Shown one piece after another: positions 24,881 through 33,761 of a stretch of 59,371 nucleotides of DNA. The stretch comes from Staphylococcus xylosus (GTDB taxonomy: Bacteria > Bacillota > Bacilli > Staphylococcales > Staphylococcaceae). The notes beneath the pieces are model-generated. The model had not been told where the DNA came from, searched no databases, and saw nothing but the letters and a program-made list of their open reading frames with translations. The stretch is taken from assembly GCF_002732165.1 (NCBI RefSeq), contig NZ_MRZO01000010.1, forward strand, positions 1 to 59,371, in the 5' to 3' direction. Both the position numbers and the translations under genes were made by a program. Numbering within the stretch: position 1 is the stretch's first letter; every line of letters begins with the position of its first letter.

Positions 24881-25582
24881 ATGAATGAAGAACTAAAAAG
24901 TGCTGAACTAGAAATTGAGCGAGTTATTTTTATTGGTCGAACATTTGAAGAGTATTTGCGTATGTTTGATTTAAACTTGGCAGATTTAGAAGGTAGAAAA
25001 ATATTAGATTGCCCTGCTGGTGCATGTTCATTTACAGCAATAGGAAGAAAAAAAGGTTTGAATATAGAGTCTTGTGATATTGCATATGCTTTTAGTGTTG
25101 CAGAATTATACAATAAGGGGAAAGATGATTTAAAGCACGCAATTGAGAAGATGCAATTATCAAAATCAAATTATCGTTGGAGTTATTTTGAAAATATAAA
25201 CCACTTGGAGAGGTATAGAATGCAAGCATTAACAGATTGTATTTATGATATGAAATATTATCCTGAATCATACAAAGTAGCCTCATTACCCAAAATACCA
25301 TACAAAAATAATGAATTTGATGTTTTATTATCTGCGCATTTTTTATTTATGTATGCTGATCACTTTGATTATCATTTTCATAAACAAACTATAAATGAAA
25401 TGTTAAGAGTAACTAAAAAAGAAATACGTGTTTTTCCAATTGTTAATTTGAAAGGCGAACGTTATGAGAAGCTAGACGATATAATAAAGTATTTGTCTGA
25501 GTTAGGTTATAAAATAGAAGAAGTAAAAGTTGATTATGAATTCCAAACGAATGCGAATACTATGTTGAAGATTAAAATGTGA
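24881..25582 (+). CDS. SAM-dependent methyltransferase
   Basis: 233 aa class I methyltransferase-like protein. Motif I ILDCPAGACSF (about 41-51) replaces the classic GxGxG with PAGAC, and a motif IV-like VLLSAHFLF follows near 150. Substrate unknown. It follows the KAS III gene by 42 bp on the same strand, so the two may form a small operon. Signals: AAGGGGG 8 nt before the ATG. The protein might not be catalytic in the standard way, because motif I is divergent. Confidence 0.68.
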   Translation: MNEELKSAELEIERVIFIGRTFEEYLRMFDLNLADLEGRKILDCPAGACSFTAIGRKKGLNIESCDIAYAFSVAELYNKGKDDLKHAIEKMQLSKSNYRWSYFENINHLERYRMQALTDCIYDMKYYPESYKVASLPKIPYKNNEFDVLLSAHFLFMYADHFDYHFHKQTINEMLRVTKKEIRVFPIVNLKGERYEKLDDIIKYLSELGYKIEEVKVDYEFQTNANTMLKIKM

Positions 25583-25768
25583 AATATCTCAAACTCATTT
25601 TTATTGTTTTGATATTAATATGTAATTAAATAAAAATCAGATGATTTTTGAATGGATTTAAAGATTATTTATTATAAATATATACTTATACTTATATTTA
25701 TAATAAAGTAATATATGGAGTTCTTACATAGAATTTATCGAAATATAAAAAATTAGGAGACGAGTAAC

Positions 25769-27307
25769 ATGAATCTATTAGTATTAATCGGTATTGCTAC
25801 TATCATAGGTCTGATACTATTTGGTAGTTTAGTTTGGTATCTTTATATGAAAGCAAGATTTAAAACGGTACCATCCAACGAGGCTTTAATTATTACTGGA
25901 CCAAACATTGGTAATCCAAAAACTGAATCTAATGTTTATCAAGATGATGAAGGACGTCATATGAGAGTGGTGCGTGGTGGCGGTTATAGAATGAAAATGT
26001 TCCAATCATCAACACGTATATCATTGAAATCTTTTCAACTAGAAATTAAAACACCTGTTGTTTGGACTAAAGCTGGTGTTGGCATAGAAGCTGAAGCAGT
26101 TGCTACAGTTAAAGTTGCGGATCAATTACAAGGTATTGTTAAATATGCTGAACAATTCTTAGGTAAATCGAAAGATGAAGTATCTGAAGAAATATCACAA
26201 GTGTTAAACACCAACTTACGAGCGATATTATCTAAAATGACAGTAGAGGAAATCAATTCAGACAGAGAAGCGTTTAATAATAAAGTAACTGAAGTTGCTC
26301 AAGAACAACTCAACAATATGGGTTTTACTATTACGTCATTAGGGTTATCGGATATTAGTGATAACGAAGGCTACCTAGAAAATTTAGGTAAACCTGAAAT
26401 TGCTAAAATTAAGAAAAAGGCTGACATTGCGGAAAGTGATGCCTCTCGCGAAACTGAAATGAAGATTGCTGAGAATACTGAATTAACTGAGAAAGAAAAA
26501 ATATCTCGTCAAATGAATGTTGCAGATTCACGTAGAGAAAAAGATTTAAAAGAACAAGCCATTTTAAGTGAAACAAATAAAGCACAAGCTCAAGCAGAAG
26601 CTTCAGGGCAGTTAGAAAAAGAATCTAGAGCTTTAGAAATCAAAGAAAAACAATTAAACGTTCAACGTAGCGAAAAAGAAAATGAGTTACATTTGATACA
26701 GATGGAACGTGAGAATGATGTACATATTCAACGTCAAAAAGATGACGTGCGTCGTCAACAATCAGAAACAGATGCAGCAATTAAGATTAAGCAAGCTGAA
26801 GCCGCTTATGAAGCGCGACTCAAAGAAGGTAAAGCAGAAGCGGAAGTTATTAGAGAACAAGAGAAAGCTAAAGCTGACGGTTTAAGAGAAAGAGCGAATG
26901 CACTTGCTGAGAATAAAGATGTTATGTTGGCTGAATTGATGATTAAAACAATGCCTGAATTTGCTAGAGCATTGGCTGAACCATTATCAAATGTTGAAAA
27001 TATTCGTATTTTAGATGGTGGAAATGGTGAAGGTATCAATTCAATATCAAATAGTATTATTGCCCAAATGGCCAATGCCGAAGAAGGTTTAAACCAAATG
27101 ACTGGGTTTAATTTAACTAAGATGCTTGAAAATGTTTCAAATCAAAAGAAAACATATGCCTTTGAGCAAAACGAAAAAACAAATGAAGATACGTCTTTAG
27201 AACAAAGCGAAATGATGAACGACGGAGTAGCTATTGAAGATGATCCAAATCAAATCAAAGATAAGCGTAATGACGACAATAGTCAAACACCAGAAAATAA
27301 AAAATAG
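25769..27307 (+). CDS. floT: Flotillin-like protein FloT
   Basis: 512 aa. N-terminal membrane helix (about 4-26), then a PHB/SPFH domain (about 40-200) and a long Ala/Glu-rich coiled coil (about 215-400), followed by a hydrophilic tail. This is the FloT (YuaG) layout; the usual FloA of S. aureus is shorter and has no such tail. Flotillins organise functional membrane microdomains and scaffold signalling and secretion proteins. It is preceded by an AGGAGA site; no NfeD partner gene is beside it, which is unusual. Confidence 0.85.
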   Translation: MNLLVLIGIATIIGLILFGSLVWYLYMKARFKTVPSNEALIITGPNIGNPKTESNVYQDDEGRHMRVVRGGGYRMKMFQSSTRISLKSFQLEIKTPVVWTKAGVGIEAEAVATVKVADQLQGIVKYAEQFLGKSKDEVSEEISQVLNTNLRAILSKMTVEEINSDREAFNNKVTEVAQEQLNNMGFTITSLGLSDISDNEGYLENLGKPEIAKIKKKADIAESDASRETEMKIAENTELTEKEKISRQMNVADSRREKDLKEQAILSETNKAQAQAEASGQLEKESRALEIKEKQLNVQRSEKENELHLIQMERENDVHIQRQKDDVRRQQSETDAAIKIKQAEAAYEARLKEGKAEAEVIREQEKAKADGLRERANALAENKDVMLAELMIKTMPEFARALAEPLSNVENIRILDGGNGEGINSISNSIIAQMANAEEGLNQMTGFNLTKMLENVSNQKKTYAFEQNEKTNEDTSLEQSEMMNDGVAIEDDPNQIKDKRNDDNSQTPENKK

Positions 27308-27346
27308 CCTCAGTAAGCAAGAGGTATAAAACTTTTGTACTAAAGT

Positions 27347-27390
27347 AAAAAGAGAGCCCATTTCATGAAGTCAGGGGCGCTCTTTTTTTA
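27347..27390. terminator. Terminator after floT
   Basis: Stem AAAGAGAGCCC/GGGCGCTCTTT with one mismatch, followed by seven T. It lies between convergent floT and the DUF1801 gene. Confidence 0.8.
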
Positions 27391-27407
27391 TGCCAAAAAT
27401 ATTTGGG

Positions 27408-27779
27408 TTACGTTCGCCAAAATGTTGCGCAATCAGCCTTATCATCGATGTTGTATTGGATAATTTCTTTTAATAACACGTAGTCGATATCTTGGTCCCA
27501 TTTTATGCGAAATAAATTAGTTGTCTGTGAGTAACCAGCGTCTTTTACTTTTTGAGTGAATTCAGCTAATGCCTTTGGTTCAGGTGCTACTGAGAAATGT
27601 GCTTTTGATTTACTAAACGCAATGATAAAAGTACCGTGATCTGTGTACATTGGTTGATTCCATTTTACTGTAGTTTCAAGGTTTGGAAATGTTTCTGAAA
27701 TCCACATGAAAATGGCTTCCATTTTCTCTTTGTGAGATGCATTATCAATAGACTCTAAAAAATCGTTAAATTCATTCAT
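27408..27779 (-). CDS. DUF1801 / frataxin-like (YdhG) protein
   Basis: 123 aa. The W-x-x-P-MYTDHGTFIIAFSKSKAHFSVAP stretch is the signature of the DUF1801 fold, which in B. subtilis includes the frataxin-like iron chaperone Fra (YdhG). Role here could be iron supply for Fe-S or haem assembly; this is a family-level guess. Short RBS (GGAG) before the ATG. Single-gene unit. Confidence 0.75.
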   Translation of the reverse strand: MNEFNDFLESIDNASHKEKMEAIFMWISETFPNLETTVKWNQPMYTDHGTFIIAFSKSKAHFSVAPEPKALAEFTQKVKDAGYSQTTNLFRIKWDQDIDYVLLKEIIQYNIDDKADCATFWRT

Positions 27780-27882
27780 ATTAAAACTCCATTCTTTTTA
27801 TTTATATGGAATATTGCTTTAATTGCTTACTAACTATCGTAACAAATTCAATAGATATTATCCTCAAATAACATATAAAAAT

Positions 27883-27932
27883 AGTGAGCGAAGATATGAA
27901 TTCAATAACATGATTTCATATCTTCGCTCACT
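27883..27932. terminator. Bidirectional terminator after brnQ
   Basis: Perfect 18-bp stem AGTGAGCGAAGATATGAA/TTCATATCTTCGCTCACT, 14-nt loop. Read on the minus strand it ends in a T-rich stretch, so it ends brnQ. Confidence 0.85.
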
Positions 27933-28046
27933 TTAATTTTTCAGTTATAACACAAGTATTAAAAAAGTCTAAATACTGTTACTCATGTTATACAATTCCT
28001 CGTTTACTTAACATCTGGTATTTTTAACGGTTAAAAGCTTTCAAAA

Positions 28047-29348
28047 TTATGATGGCTTTTCAGTATTTCTTTTTAAAAGATCAATAATTAAACCGACAAC
28101 AAGTAAAATTATAAATGGAAGTAACCAACTTAATTGAATATCTGCTAATGGTAATTTTTGATATAACGCATTAAGTGATTTAACCAAGTTGAAGTCATTG
28201 AGTATTTGTAATACTGAGATAACTAGTGTAACGATAGTCGGTAAGATAAAAGCAAATCTCATTTCAAATGGAATGAAAATGCTAACTAAAGAAATAAGCA
28301 CTAATACAATTGATGTTGGATAAATAAACGTTAACAATGGAACAGCGATTTTTAAAATAAGCTCTAAACCTAGCGTTGAAACTATAAAACCAAGTAAAGA
28401 GAATACCAATACGAATTTTTTATAAGATACTTTTGGTAATTTCTTCATAGCAAATGCGGCACAGGCGTTGACTAACCCAATACATGTAGTTAAACATGCT
28501 AAAATCACGATGATACCGAATAATAAATTACCAATAGATCCAAATACACGTAAAGAATTGAACGTTAAAATACCTGTACCATCTTTAAATCCAGAATGAC
28601 TTGTTGTAGCTCCGACGTAAGCAAGTGCAAAATAAATAACGAGCAGCAAAATCGCTGATATTAAACCTGCTTTAATCACGTGCTTGACGAGTGTCTTTTG
28701 ATTATCAATACCATTTAATTTAAACATTTGGACGATTACTACCGAAAATGCTAGGGCAGCTACTAAATCCATCGTAAAGTATCCTTGTAGAATACCTGAT
28801 ACTAATGGTGTTTGAGCATATTCACCACTCGCTTGCCCAATAGAACCCTCTGGATTAATAATTACCAATATACATAAAATTGCGATAATAATTATTAAAA
28901 TTGGTGTTAAGTATTTACCTAAATTATCTATAATACGGCTTGGATATAAAGCAATAATATAAACAATGAAGAAAAATATTAATGAAAATATAATTAAAGT
29001 GAAATGGTTATGTACGGGTAATATATGATTTGTTCCAATTTCGTAGGCAACGTTAGCAGCACGAGGAATACCGTATAATGCACCGATTGATAAATAAATA
29101 CAGATTGCAAAGACCGTACCGAATATCGGATGGACTCTGTTACCGATGCTCTCTACGCCACCGTTCATATAGGCAACTACAATAACTGTTAAGTAAGGTA
29201 GTAATATACCGGTAATAGCAAATCCAGTCATTGAAATCCACATATTTTCTTGAGCTGTGTAACCTAACATAGGTGGAAATATTAAATTTCCGGCGCCAAA
29301 GAAAAATGAGAATAACATTAGACCAGAAATTAGAATAAGTTTATTCAT
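28047..29348 (-). CDS. brnQ: Branched-chain amino acid transporter BrnQ
   Basis: 433 aa with about 12 membrane helices. FFFGAGNLIFPPMLG at the N-terminus is the signature of the LIVCS family, sodium- or proton-coupled uptake of leucine, isoleucine and valine. The frame opens 15 codons earlier (29393), but GAGG is spaced for the ATG at 29348, which also begins the first helix. A degenerate CodY-like box (11 of 15) lies at 29480-29494, as expected for a branched-chain amino acid gene, but this is weak. Staphylococci often carry several brnQ copies. Confidence 0.9.
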   Translation of the reverse strand: MNKLILISGLMLFSFFFGAGNLIFPPMLGYTAQENMWISMTGFAITGILLPYLTVIVVAYMNGGVESIGNRVHPIFGTVFAICIYLSIGALYGIPRAANVAYEIGTNHILPVHNHFTLIIFSLIFFFIVYIIALYPSRIIDNLGKYLTPILIIIIAILCILVIINPEGSIGQASGEYAQTPLVSGILQGYFTMDLVAALAFSVVIVQMFKLNGIDNQKTLVKHVIKAGLISAILLLVIYFALAYVGATTSHSGFKDGTGILTFNSLRVFGSIGNLLFGIIVILACLTTCIGLVNACAAFAMKKLPKVSYKKFVLVFSLLGFIVSTLGLELILKIAVPLLTFIYPTSIVLVLISLVSIFIPFEMRFAFILPTIVTLVISVLQILNDFNLVKSLNALYQKLPLADIQLSWLLPFIILLVVGLIIDLLKRNTEKPS

Positions 29349-29553
29349 TTTATATACCTCAATTTCAAGGAGATTATCTTGCACAAAACACATGCTACTT
29401 TAACATAAAAAAACGGTATATTCAATGAAATGTCAGATAATTTTTAATATTTAAAGTATTGCATGTAGGAAAAGTCATGAAATATTCGAAAATTTTTAAG
29501 TTAATTAATGGTTGTAGTAACAAGTTTTTTGCTTTGATCGCTGAAAATACATA

Positions 29554-29582
29554 TTGAGCCAAAGGCGGAAAAATGGTATAGT
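29554..29582 (+). promoter_or_regulatory. SigA promoter of the NSS transporter gene
   Basis: -35 TTGAGC, 17-bp spacer, -10 TATAGT, about 65 bp before the ATG. Confidence 0.6.
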
Positions 29583-29647
29583 AGATGCTATGTCACTCAA
29601 ACGCTTTAACGCAATAAAGTTTTGTAAAATATAAAGGATGTAGAATT

Positions 29648-30976
29648 ATGAATAAACAATCACAGTGGAAATCCTCAACAGGATTTATTTTAGCAAGTGC
29701 TGGTTCCGCAATAGGGTTAGGTGCCATGTGGAAGTTTCCGTATATGGCTGGGATATACGGCGGCGGCGCATTTTTACTAATGTTTTTAGTGTTTACCATA
29801 TTCGTTGGTTTGCCGTTACTTATGATGGAATTTACAGTCGGAAAAATGGGGAAAACATATACGACTAAAATTTATGAAAAATTAACTAAGAAAAAATGGC
29901 TGAATATTATTGGATGGAATGGTAACTTAGCAGTATTTATATTATTTGGTTTTTACAGTGTTATAGGTGGTTGGATTATTATCTATATCTTAAATGTTGC
30001 TTTCCAAATAGTAACTTTTAGTGATAGTACATTAGGAAGTATAAAGTTTGAATCAATTATAGGGAACCCATGGTTAACGATAATGGGACAAGGTATTTTT
30101 ATCTTATTAACTATGGTTATTGTAATGATGGGAGTAGAAAAAGGGTTAGAAAAAGCTTCTAAATTTATGATGCCACTATTATTTGTATTTCTAATTGTCA
30201 TCGTGGTTAAATCACTTTCTTTAGAAGGCTCATTGGAAGGTTTGAAATATATCTTACAACCTAGGTTAGCAGATATTTCTATGGAAGGTGTGTTATTCGC
30301 GCTAGGTCAGTCATTTTTCACCTTATCCCTAGGTACAACTGGAATGATTACTTATGCGAGTTATGCTTCAAAAGAAATGACGATTAAGACATCTGCCGTT
30401 TCAATCGTAGGAATGAATATTTTGGTATCTATTTTAGCAGGTTTAGCAATATTTCCTGCTATTGCAGCTTTTGGATATAGTCCAACTGAAGGACCTGGGT
30501 TATTATTTAAAGTATTACCACAAGTATTTGATCAAATGGCTTATGGACAAGGTTTTTATTTTATCTTTTTAATTCTATTTTTATTTGCTGCACTGACATC
30601 ATCGATTTCATTACTTGAGTTAAATGTATCGAACTTCACTAAAAATGATAATTCAAAACGTAAGTCTATAGCAATGTATGCAAGTATTTTAGTATTTATT
30701 ATTAGTATACCGGCCACTTTATCATTTAGTAGCTTAAGTGGTATTCAATTTGGTGCTGGAACAATATTTGATAATATGGACTTTTTAGTATCAAATATTT
30801 TAATGCCATTAGGTGCTTTAGGAACTACGCTTGTAGTTGGTCAATTATTAGATAAAAATGACTTAAAAATACATTTTGGAAAAGATAGATTTAAATTATT
30901 TATGCCATGGTACTACTTAATTAAATTTATTTTACCAGTAGTTATCGTGTTGATATTCATAGTGCAACTTATATAG
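29648..30976 (+). CDS. NSS family sodium-dependent amino-acid transporter
   Basis: 442 aa, 11-12 membrane helices, LeuT fold. Helix 1 has SAGSAIGLGAMWKFPY, the NSS signature. The residue that in LeuT is Asn27, a sodium-1 ligand, is Ala here, as in a known bacterial subgroup with GLGAxWKFPY. The glycine-rich YGGGAF and GLPLLMMEF follow. It probably imports an amino acid such as a hydrophobic or aromatic one; substrate not readable. Divergent from brnQ, about 300 bp away, with its own promoter and terminator. Confidence 0.85.
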   Translation: MNKQSQWKSSTGFILASAGSAIGLGAMWKFPYMAGIYGGGAFLLMFLVFTIFVGLPLLMMEFTVGKMGKTYTTKIYEKLTKKKWLNIIGWNGNLAVFILFGFYSVIGGWIIIYILNVAFQIVTFSDSTLGSIKFESIIGNPWLTIMGQGIFILLTMVIVMMGVEKGLEKASKFMMPLLFVFLIVIVVKSLSLEGSLEGLKYILQPRLADISMEGVLFALGQSFFTLSLGTTGMITYASYASKEMTIKTSAVSIVGMNILVSILAGLAIFPAIAAFGYSPTEGPGLLFKVLPQVFDQMAYGQGFYFIFLILFLFAALTSSISLLELNVSNFTKNDNSKRKSIAMYASILVFIISIPATLSFSSLSGIQFGAGTIFDNMDFLVSNILMPLGALGTTLVVGQLLDKNDLKIHFGKDRFKLFMPWYYLIKFILPVVIVLIFIVQLI

Positions 30977-30981
30977 CATTA

Positions 30982-31016
30982 AAAATTCTCGTTGCTAAAC
31001 GCTGCGAGAATTTTTT
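30982..31016 (+). terminator. Terminator after the NSS gene
   Basis: Stem AAAATTCTCG/CGAGAATTTT with a 13-nt loop and further T residues, starting five bp after the stop codon. Confidence 0.85.
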
Positions 31017-31174
31017 AATTGTGCGTAATTTAGTTGTAATCGGTTATTGACTAGAAGTAGTTTTTTTAGTAGAATCTAATTAAATTATTTATTGAAAGTT
31101 TTTAGTTGTTAATTATAGATATTTTTTAATAATTTACTGAAAATTCTTTTGATAAATAAAATTTTTCTCAATGA

Positions 31175-31189
31175 ATGTAAGCGCTTTCT
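31175..31189 (+). promoter_or_regulatory. Perfect cre (CcpA) box upstream of the PSM-lipase locus
   Basis: ATGTAAGCGCTTTCT matches WTGNAANCGNWNNCW at every position. It lies 20 bp before the first PSM-like start codon and downstream of AT-rich promoter candidates (for example TTGAAA, 16 bp, TATAGA near 31097). CcpA repression by glucose is predicted. Confidence 0.65.
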
Positions 31190-31208
31190 TTGGGAAGGGG
31201 TGAGTGGT

Positions 31209-31274
31209 ATGAAAGCTTTTATAGGTAAATTTTTTGAACTATTACCGCGTTTTATCATTAACTTTTTCATCTAG
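31209..31274 (+). CDS. PSM-like amphipathic peptide upstream of the lipase
   Basis: 21 codons starting MKAFIGKFFELLPRF and ending in hydrophobic residues. No signal peptide. Polar residues K2, G6/K7, E10, R14 and N18 repeat every 3-4 positions, so a helix would have one polar and one wide Phe/Ile/Leu face, as in alpha-type phenol-soluble modulins. Net charge about +2. GGGAAGGGGTGAG is a strong ribosome site. It sits 57 bp before the lipase start with no terminator between. Expected role: surfactant or cytolytic peptide, exported by the Pmt transporter. The Pro at 13 is unusual for a PSM. Confidence 0.6.
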   Translation: MKAFIGKFFELLPRFIINFFI

Positions 31275-31331
31275 TTTTTCCTTTTAGTTAAATTGTGTTT
31301 TAAAAATCAAGAAAATTTAGAGGTGTTGTAT

Positions 31332-33497
31332 ATGGAGAATAAACGAAATAAGTATAGTATACGTAAATTTGCTGTCGGCGCTTCTTCAATTTTAATTGGC
31401 TCGTTATTATTTTTGAATGTAGAGACTGTAAAAGCTGCTGAAGAAAATAATCAAAGTGAAGTGGACACACAAGTACAAAGTGGGAATCATTTGGGAGATG
31501 ATGAACATCAAAATTTAGTGAATGACAATACAAATACACCGGTTAATGATGATAAAACACAAGTGAATGATGAAAAAGACAATCAAGCAACTCATACTAG
31601 CTTACATAAAGATCAACAAGATACGAATACTAAAGTTAACGACTCAACAGATAAAGTAGATCCGGAATTTAATGAAGCAGATAAAGATAAAGAGCAAGAC
31701 CAAGCAGAAGTAGATCCAGAATATAATGCAAAAGATAAAGCGAAAGAACAAGATCAGTCAGAAGTAGATCCAGAATATAATGCAAAAGATAAAGCGAAAG
31801 AACAAGACCAGTCAGAAGTAGATCCAGAATATAACGCAAAAGATAAAGCGAAAGAACAAGATCAGTCAGAAGTAGATCCAGAATATAACGCAAAAGATAA
31901 AGCGAAAGAACAAGATCAGTCAGAAGTAGATCCAGAATATAACGCAAAAGATAAAGATAAAGAGCAAGACCAGTCAGAAGTAGATCCGGAATATAACGCA
32001 ACAGATAAAGCGAAAGAACAAGATCAGTCAGAAGTAGATCCGGAATATAACGCAACAGATAAAGAACAAGAAAATCATGTAGATCATAAAGATGCTAATC
32101 AAAATAAAATGCTAGAAAACAGTCAGCCCGCATTAAATGAGCGTGTTAAAAATGATAATAATATAAAAGAGAGCACATCTTTCGATAAATTACCGAATCA
32201 AACTGCAAACCACGATTCTGAACAAGATGATGACAGTAATCCTGACAAAGCATTAAATACGTTGAAAGAAAATGCTGTAGCAACGCCGAAGAACCAAACG
32301 CAACAAAATGTAGAAAAAGCGAATGAACAACCTAATAAAGCTGCAAAACAAGGACAGTATAAAAACCAAGATCCTATCATTTTAGTGCATGGTTTCAATG
32401 GCTTTACTGATGATATTAATCCAGCGGTATTAGCTCATTATTGGGGTGGAGATAAATTGAATATCCGCCAAGATTTAGAAAGTAATGGTTATGAAACATA
32501 CGAAGCGAGCGTTGGTGCATTAAGTAGTAACTACGATCGTGCCGTTGAGCTTTATTACTATATTAAGGGTGGCACGGTAGATTATGGTGCAGCCCATGCT
32601 GAGAAGTACGGTCATGAACGTTATGGTAAAACATATGAAGGTGTATATAAAGATTGGCAACCAGGTAAAAAAGTTCACTTAGTGGCTCATAGTATGGGTG
32701 GACAAACAGTGAGACAACTTGAAGAATTATTGCGTAACGGTAATCAAGAAGAAATAGAATATCAAAAAGAACATGGCGGTGAGATTTCTCCACTATTCCA
32801 AGGCAATAACGATAATATGGTGAATTCAATTACTACTATTGGTACGCCTCATAATGGTACACATGCTGCAGATGCATTAGGTAATGAGGCGATAGTTAGA
32901 CAATTAGCATTTGATTACGCCAAATTCAAAGGTAATAAAAACTCAAAAGTAGATTTTGGTTTTGGCCAGTGGGGTCTTAAACAGAGAGAAGGAGAAACGT
33001 ACGCTCAATACGTACAACGCGTTCAAAATAGCGGATTATGGAAAACAGAAGACAACGGATTTTATGATTTGACTAGGGAAGGTGCTGCTAAATTAAATAA
33101 AAACACATCGTTAAACCCTAACATTGTCTATAAAACATACACTGGAGAATCAACAAGACCTACTTTGTTTGGCAATCAAAAATCCGATGTTAATTTGTTC
33201 CTACCATTTACTGTAACGGGTAATGTAATTGGCAAAGCTGCAGAAAAAGAATGGCGTGAAAATGACGGCTTAGTCTCTACTATTTCATCACAACATCCAT
33301 TTAATCAAGCCTTTATAGAAGCTACGGACGAAGTGAAAAAAGGTGTATGGCAAGTGACTCCAATTAAACACGGTTGGGACCATGTAGATTTTGTTGGTCA
33401 AGATTCTACTGACTCAAATCATCCTACTGAGGAGTTACAACAGTTTTGGCACAATTTAGCAGAAGATTTAGTTCGTAACGAGCAATTTGATGCTTAA
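31332..33497 (+). CDS. YSIRK-signal triacylglycerol lipase with tandem-repeat pro-region
   Basis: 721 aa. The signal peptide has the YSIRK motif (8-12, followed by GASSILIGS) and cleavage near KAA. A long hydrophilic pro-region (about 36-340) contains seven full and one partial 18-residue repeats. The mature lipase has IILVHGFNGF (oxyanion region), AHSMGGQT (nucleophile Ser), the conserved GTPHNGTHAAD, and WDHVDFVGQD with the catalytic His. This is the staphylococcal pre-pro-lipase layout (Geh, Lip, and the surface lipase Ssp of S. saprophyticus). No LPXTG anchor. The frame opens at 31293, but GAGGTG fits the ATG at 31332. It hydrolyses host or skin lipids outside the cell. Confidence 0.92.
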   Translation: MENKRNKYSIRKFAVGASSILIGSLLFLNVETVKAAEENNQSEVDTQVQSGNHLGDDEHQNLVNDNTNTPVNDDKTQVNDEKDNQATHTSLHKDQQDTNTKVNDSTDKVDPEFNEADKDKEQDQAEVDPEYNAKDKAKEQDQSEVDPEYNAKDKAKEQDQSEVDPEYNAKDKAKEQDQSEVDPEYNAKDKAKEQDQSEVDPEYNAKDKDKEQDQSEVDPEYNATDKAKEQDQSEVDPEYNATDKEQENHVDHKDANQNKMLENSQPALNERVKNDNNIKESTSFDKLPNQTANHDSEQDDDSNPDKALNTLKENAVATPKNQTQQNVEKANEQPNKAAKQGQYKNQDPIILVHGFNGFTDDINPAVLAHYWGGDKLNIRQDLESNGYETYEASVGALSSNYDRAVELYYYIKGGTVDYGAAHAEKYGHERYGKTYEGVYKDWQPGKKVHLVAHSMGGQTVRQLEELLRNGNQEEIEYQKEHGGEISPLFQGNNDNMVNSITTIGTPHNGTHAADALGNEAIVRQLAFDYAKFKGNKNSKVDFGFGQWGLKQREGETYAQYVQRVQNSGLWKTEDNGFYDLTREGAAKLNKNTSLNPNIVYKTYTGESTRPTLFGNQKSDVNLFLPFTVTGNVIGKAAEKEWRENDGLVSTISSQHPFNQAFIEATDEVKKGVWQVTPIKHGWDHVDFVGQDSTDSNHPTEELQQFWHNLAEDLVRNEQFDA
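31653..32070 (+). repeat. 54-bp tandem repeats within the lipase pro-region
   Basis: Units start at 31653, 31707, 31761, 31815, 31869, 31923, 31977 and 32031 (last partial). Each encodes a version of EVDPEYNAKDKAKEQDQS. Units 2-5 are identical in protein, and nearly so in DNA; first and last are more divergent. Copy number may vary between strains by slippage. Confidence 0.9.
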
Positions 33498-33532
33498 ATA
33501 AAAATTGAATTATAATAAGGGAGGTAATGATT

Positions 33533-33598
33533 ATGACTGGAGATTTATTTGATTTATTAGGTTCATTATTTCGTGTGATTAAAGCGTTATTTTTTTAA
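33533..33598 (+). CDS. PSM-like amphipathic peptide downstream of the lipase
   Basis: 21 codons starting MTGDLFDLLGSLFRV and ending in KALFF. No signal sequence. Polar positions D4, D7, S11, R14 and K17 fall on one helix face, Leu/Phe/Ile/Val on the other; net charge near zero, delta-toxin-like. A strong GGGAGG lies about 8 nt before this ATG; an in-frame ATG two codons earlier is too close to it. It begins 35 bp after the lipase stop codon with no terminator between, and the shared terminator is at 33647-33703. Confidence 0.6.
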   Translation: MTGDLFDLLGSLFRVIKALFF

Positions 33599-33646
33599 AG
33601 AGTAAAATAATGGTATAACATGATTTTACCAATTACTATAATCAAG

Positions 33647-33703
33647 AGGAACGAGGCATTAAAATCAATTTGTAATTATTGATTTAGGCCTGGTTCCTTT
33701 TTT
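33647..33703 (+). terminator. Terminator of the PSM-lipase-PSM transcript
   Basis: Outer stem AGGAAC/GTTCCT plus GGC/GCC and an inner stem AAATCAAT/ATTGATTT, then a long T-run. It is the first terminator seen after the lipase. Confidence 0.8.
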
Positions 33704-33761
33704 ATTTTTATGCATTACATAGATTAGAGTATACTAACTCATAATAGTTAGGAGGGGTAGA

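Noticed and set aside
31669..32055. 128-aa Leu/Tyr-rich reverse-strand ORF over the lipase repeats
   Set aside because: It is a mirror of the 54-bp coding repeats on the plus strand, without a ribosome site.
31653..32070. Possible CRISPR array
   Set aside because: The repeats are contiguous, coding and in frame, with no spacers.
33620..33682. Small ORF starting MILPITIIKRN
   Set aside because: It lies across the terminator of the lipase transcript and has no ribosome site.
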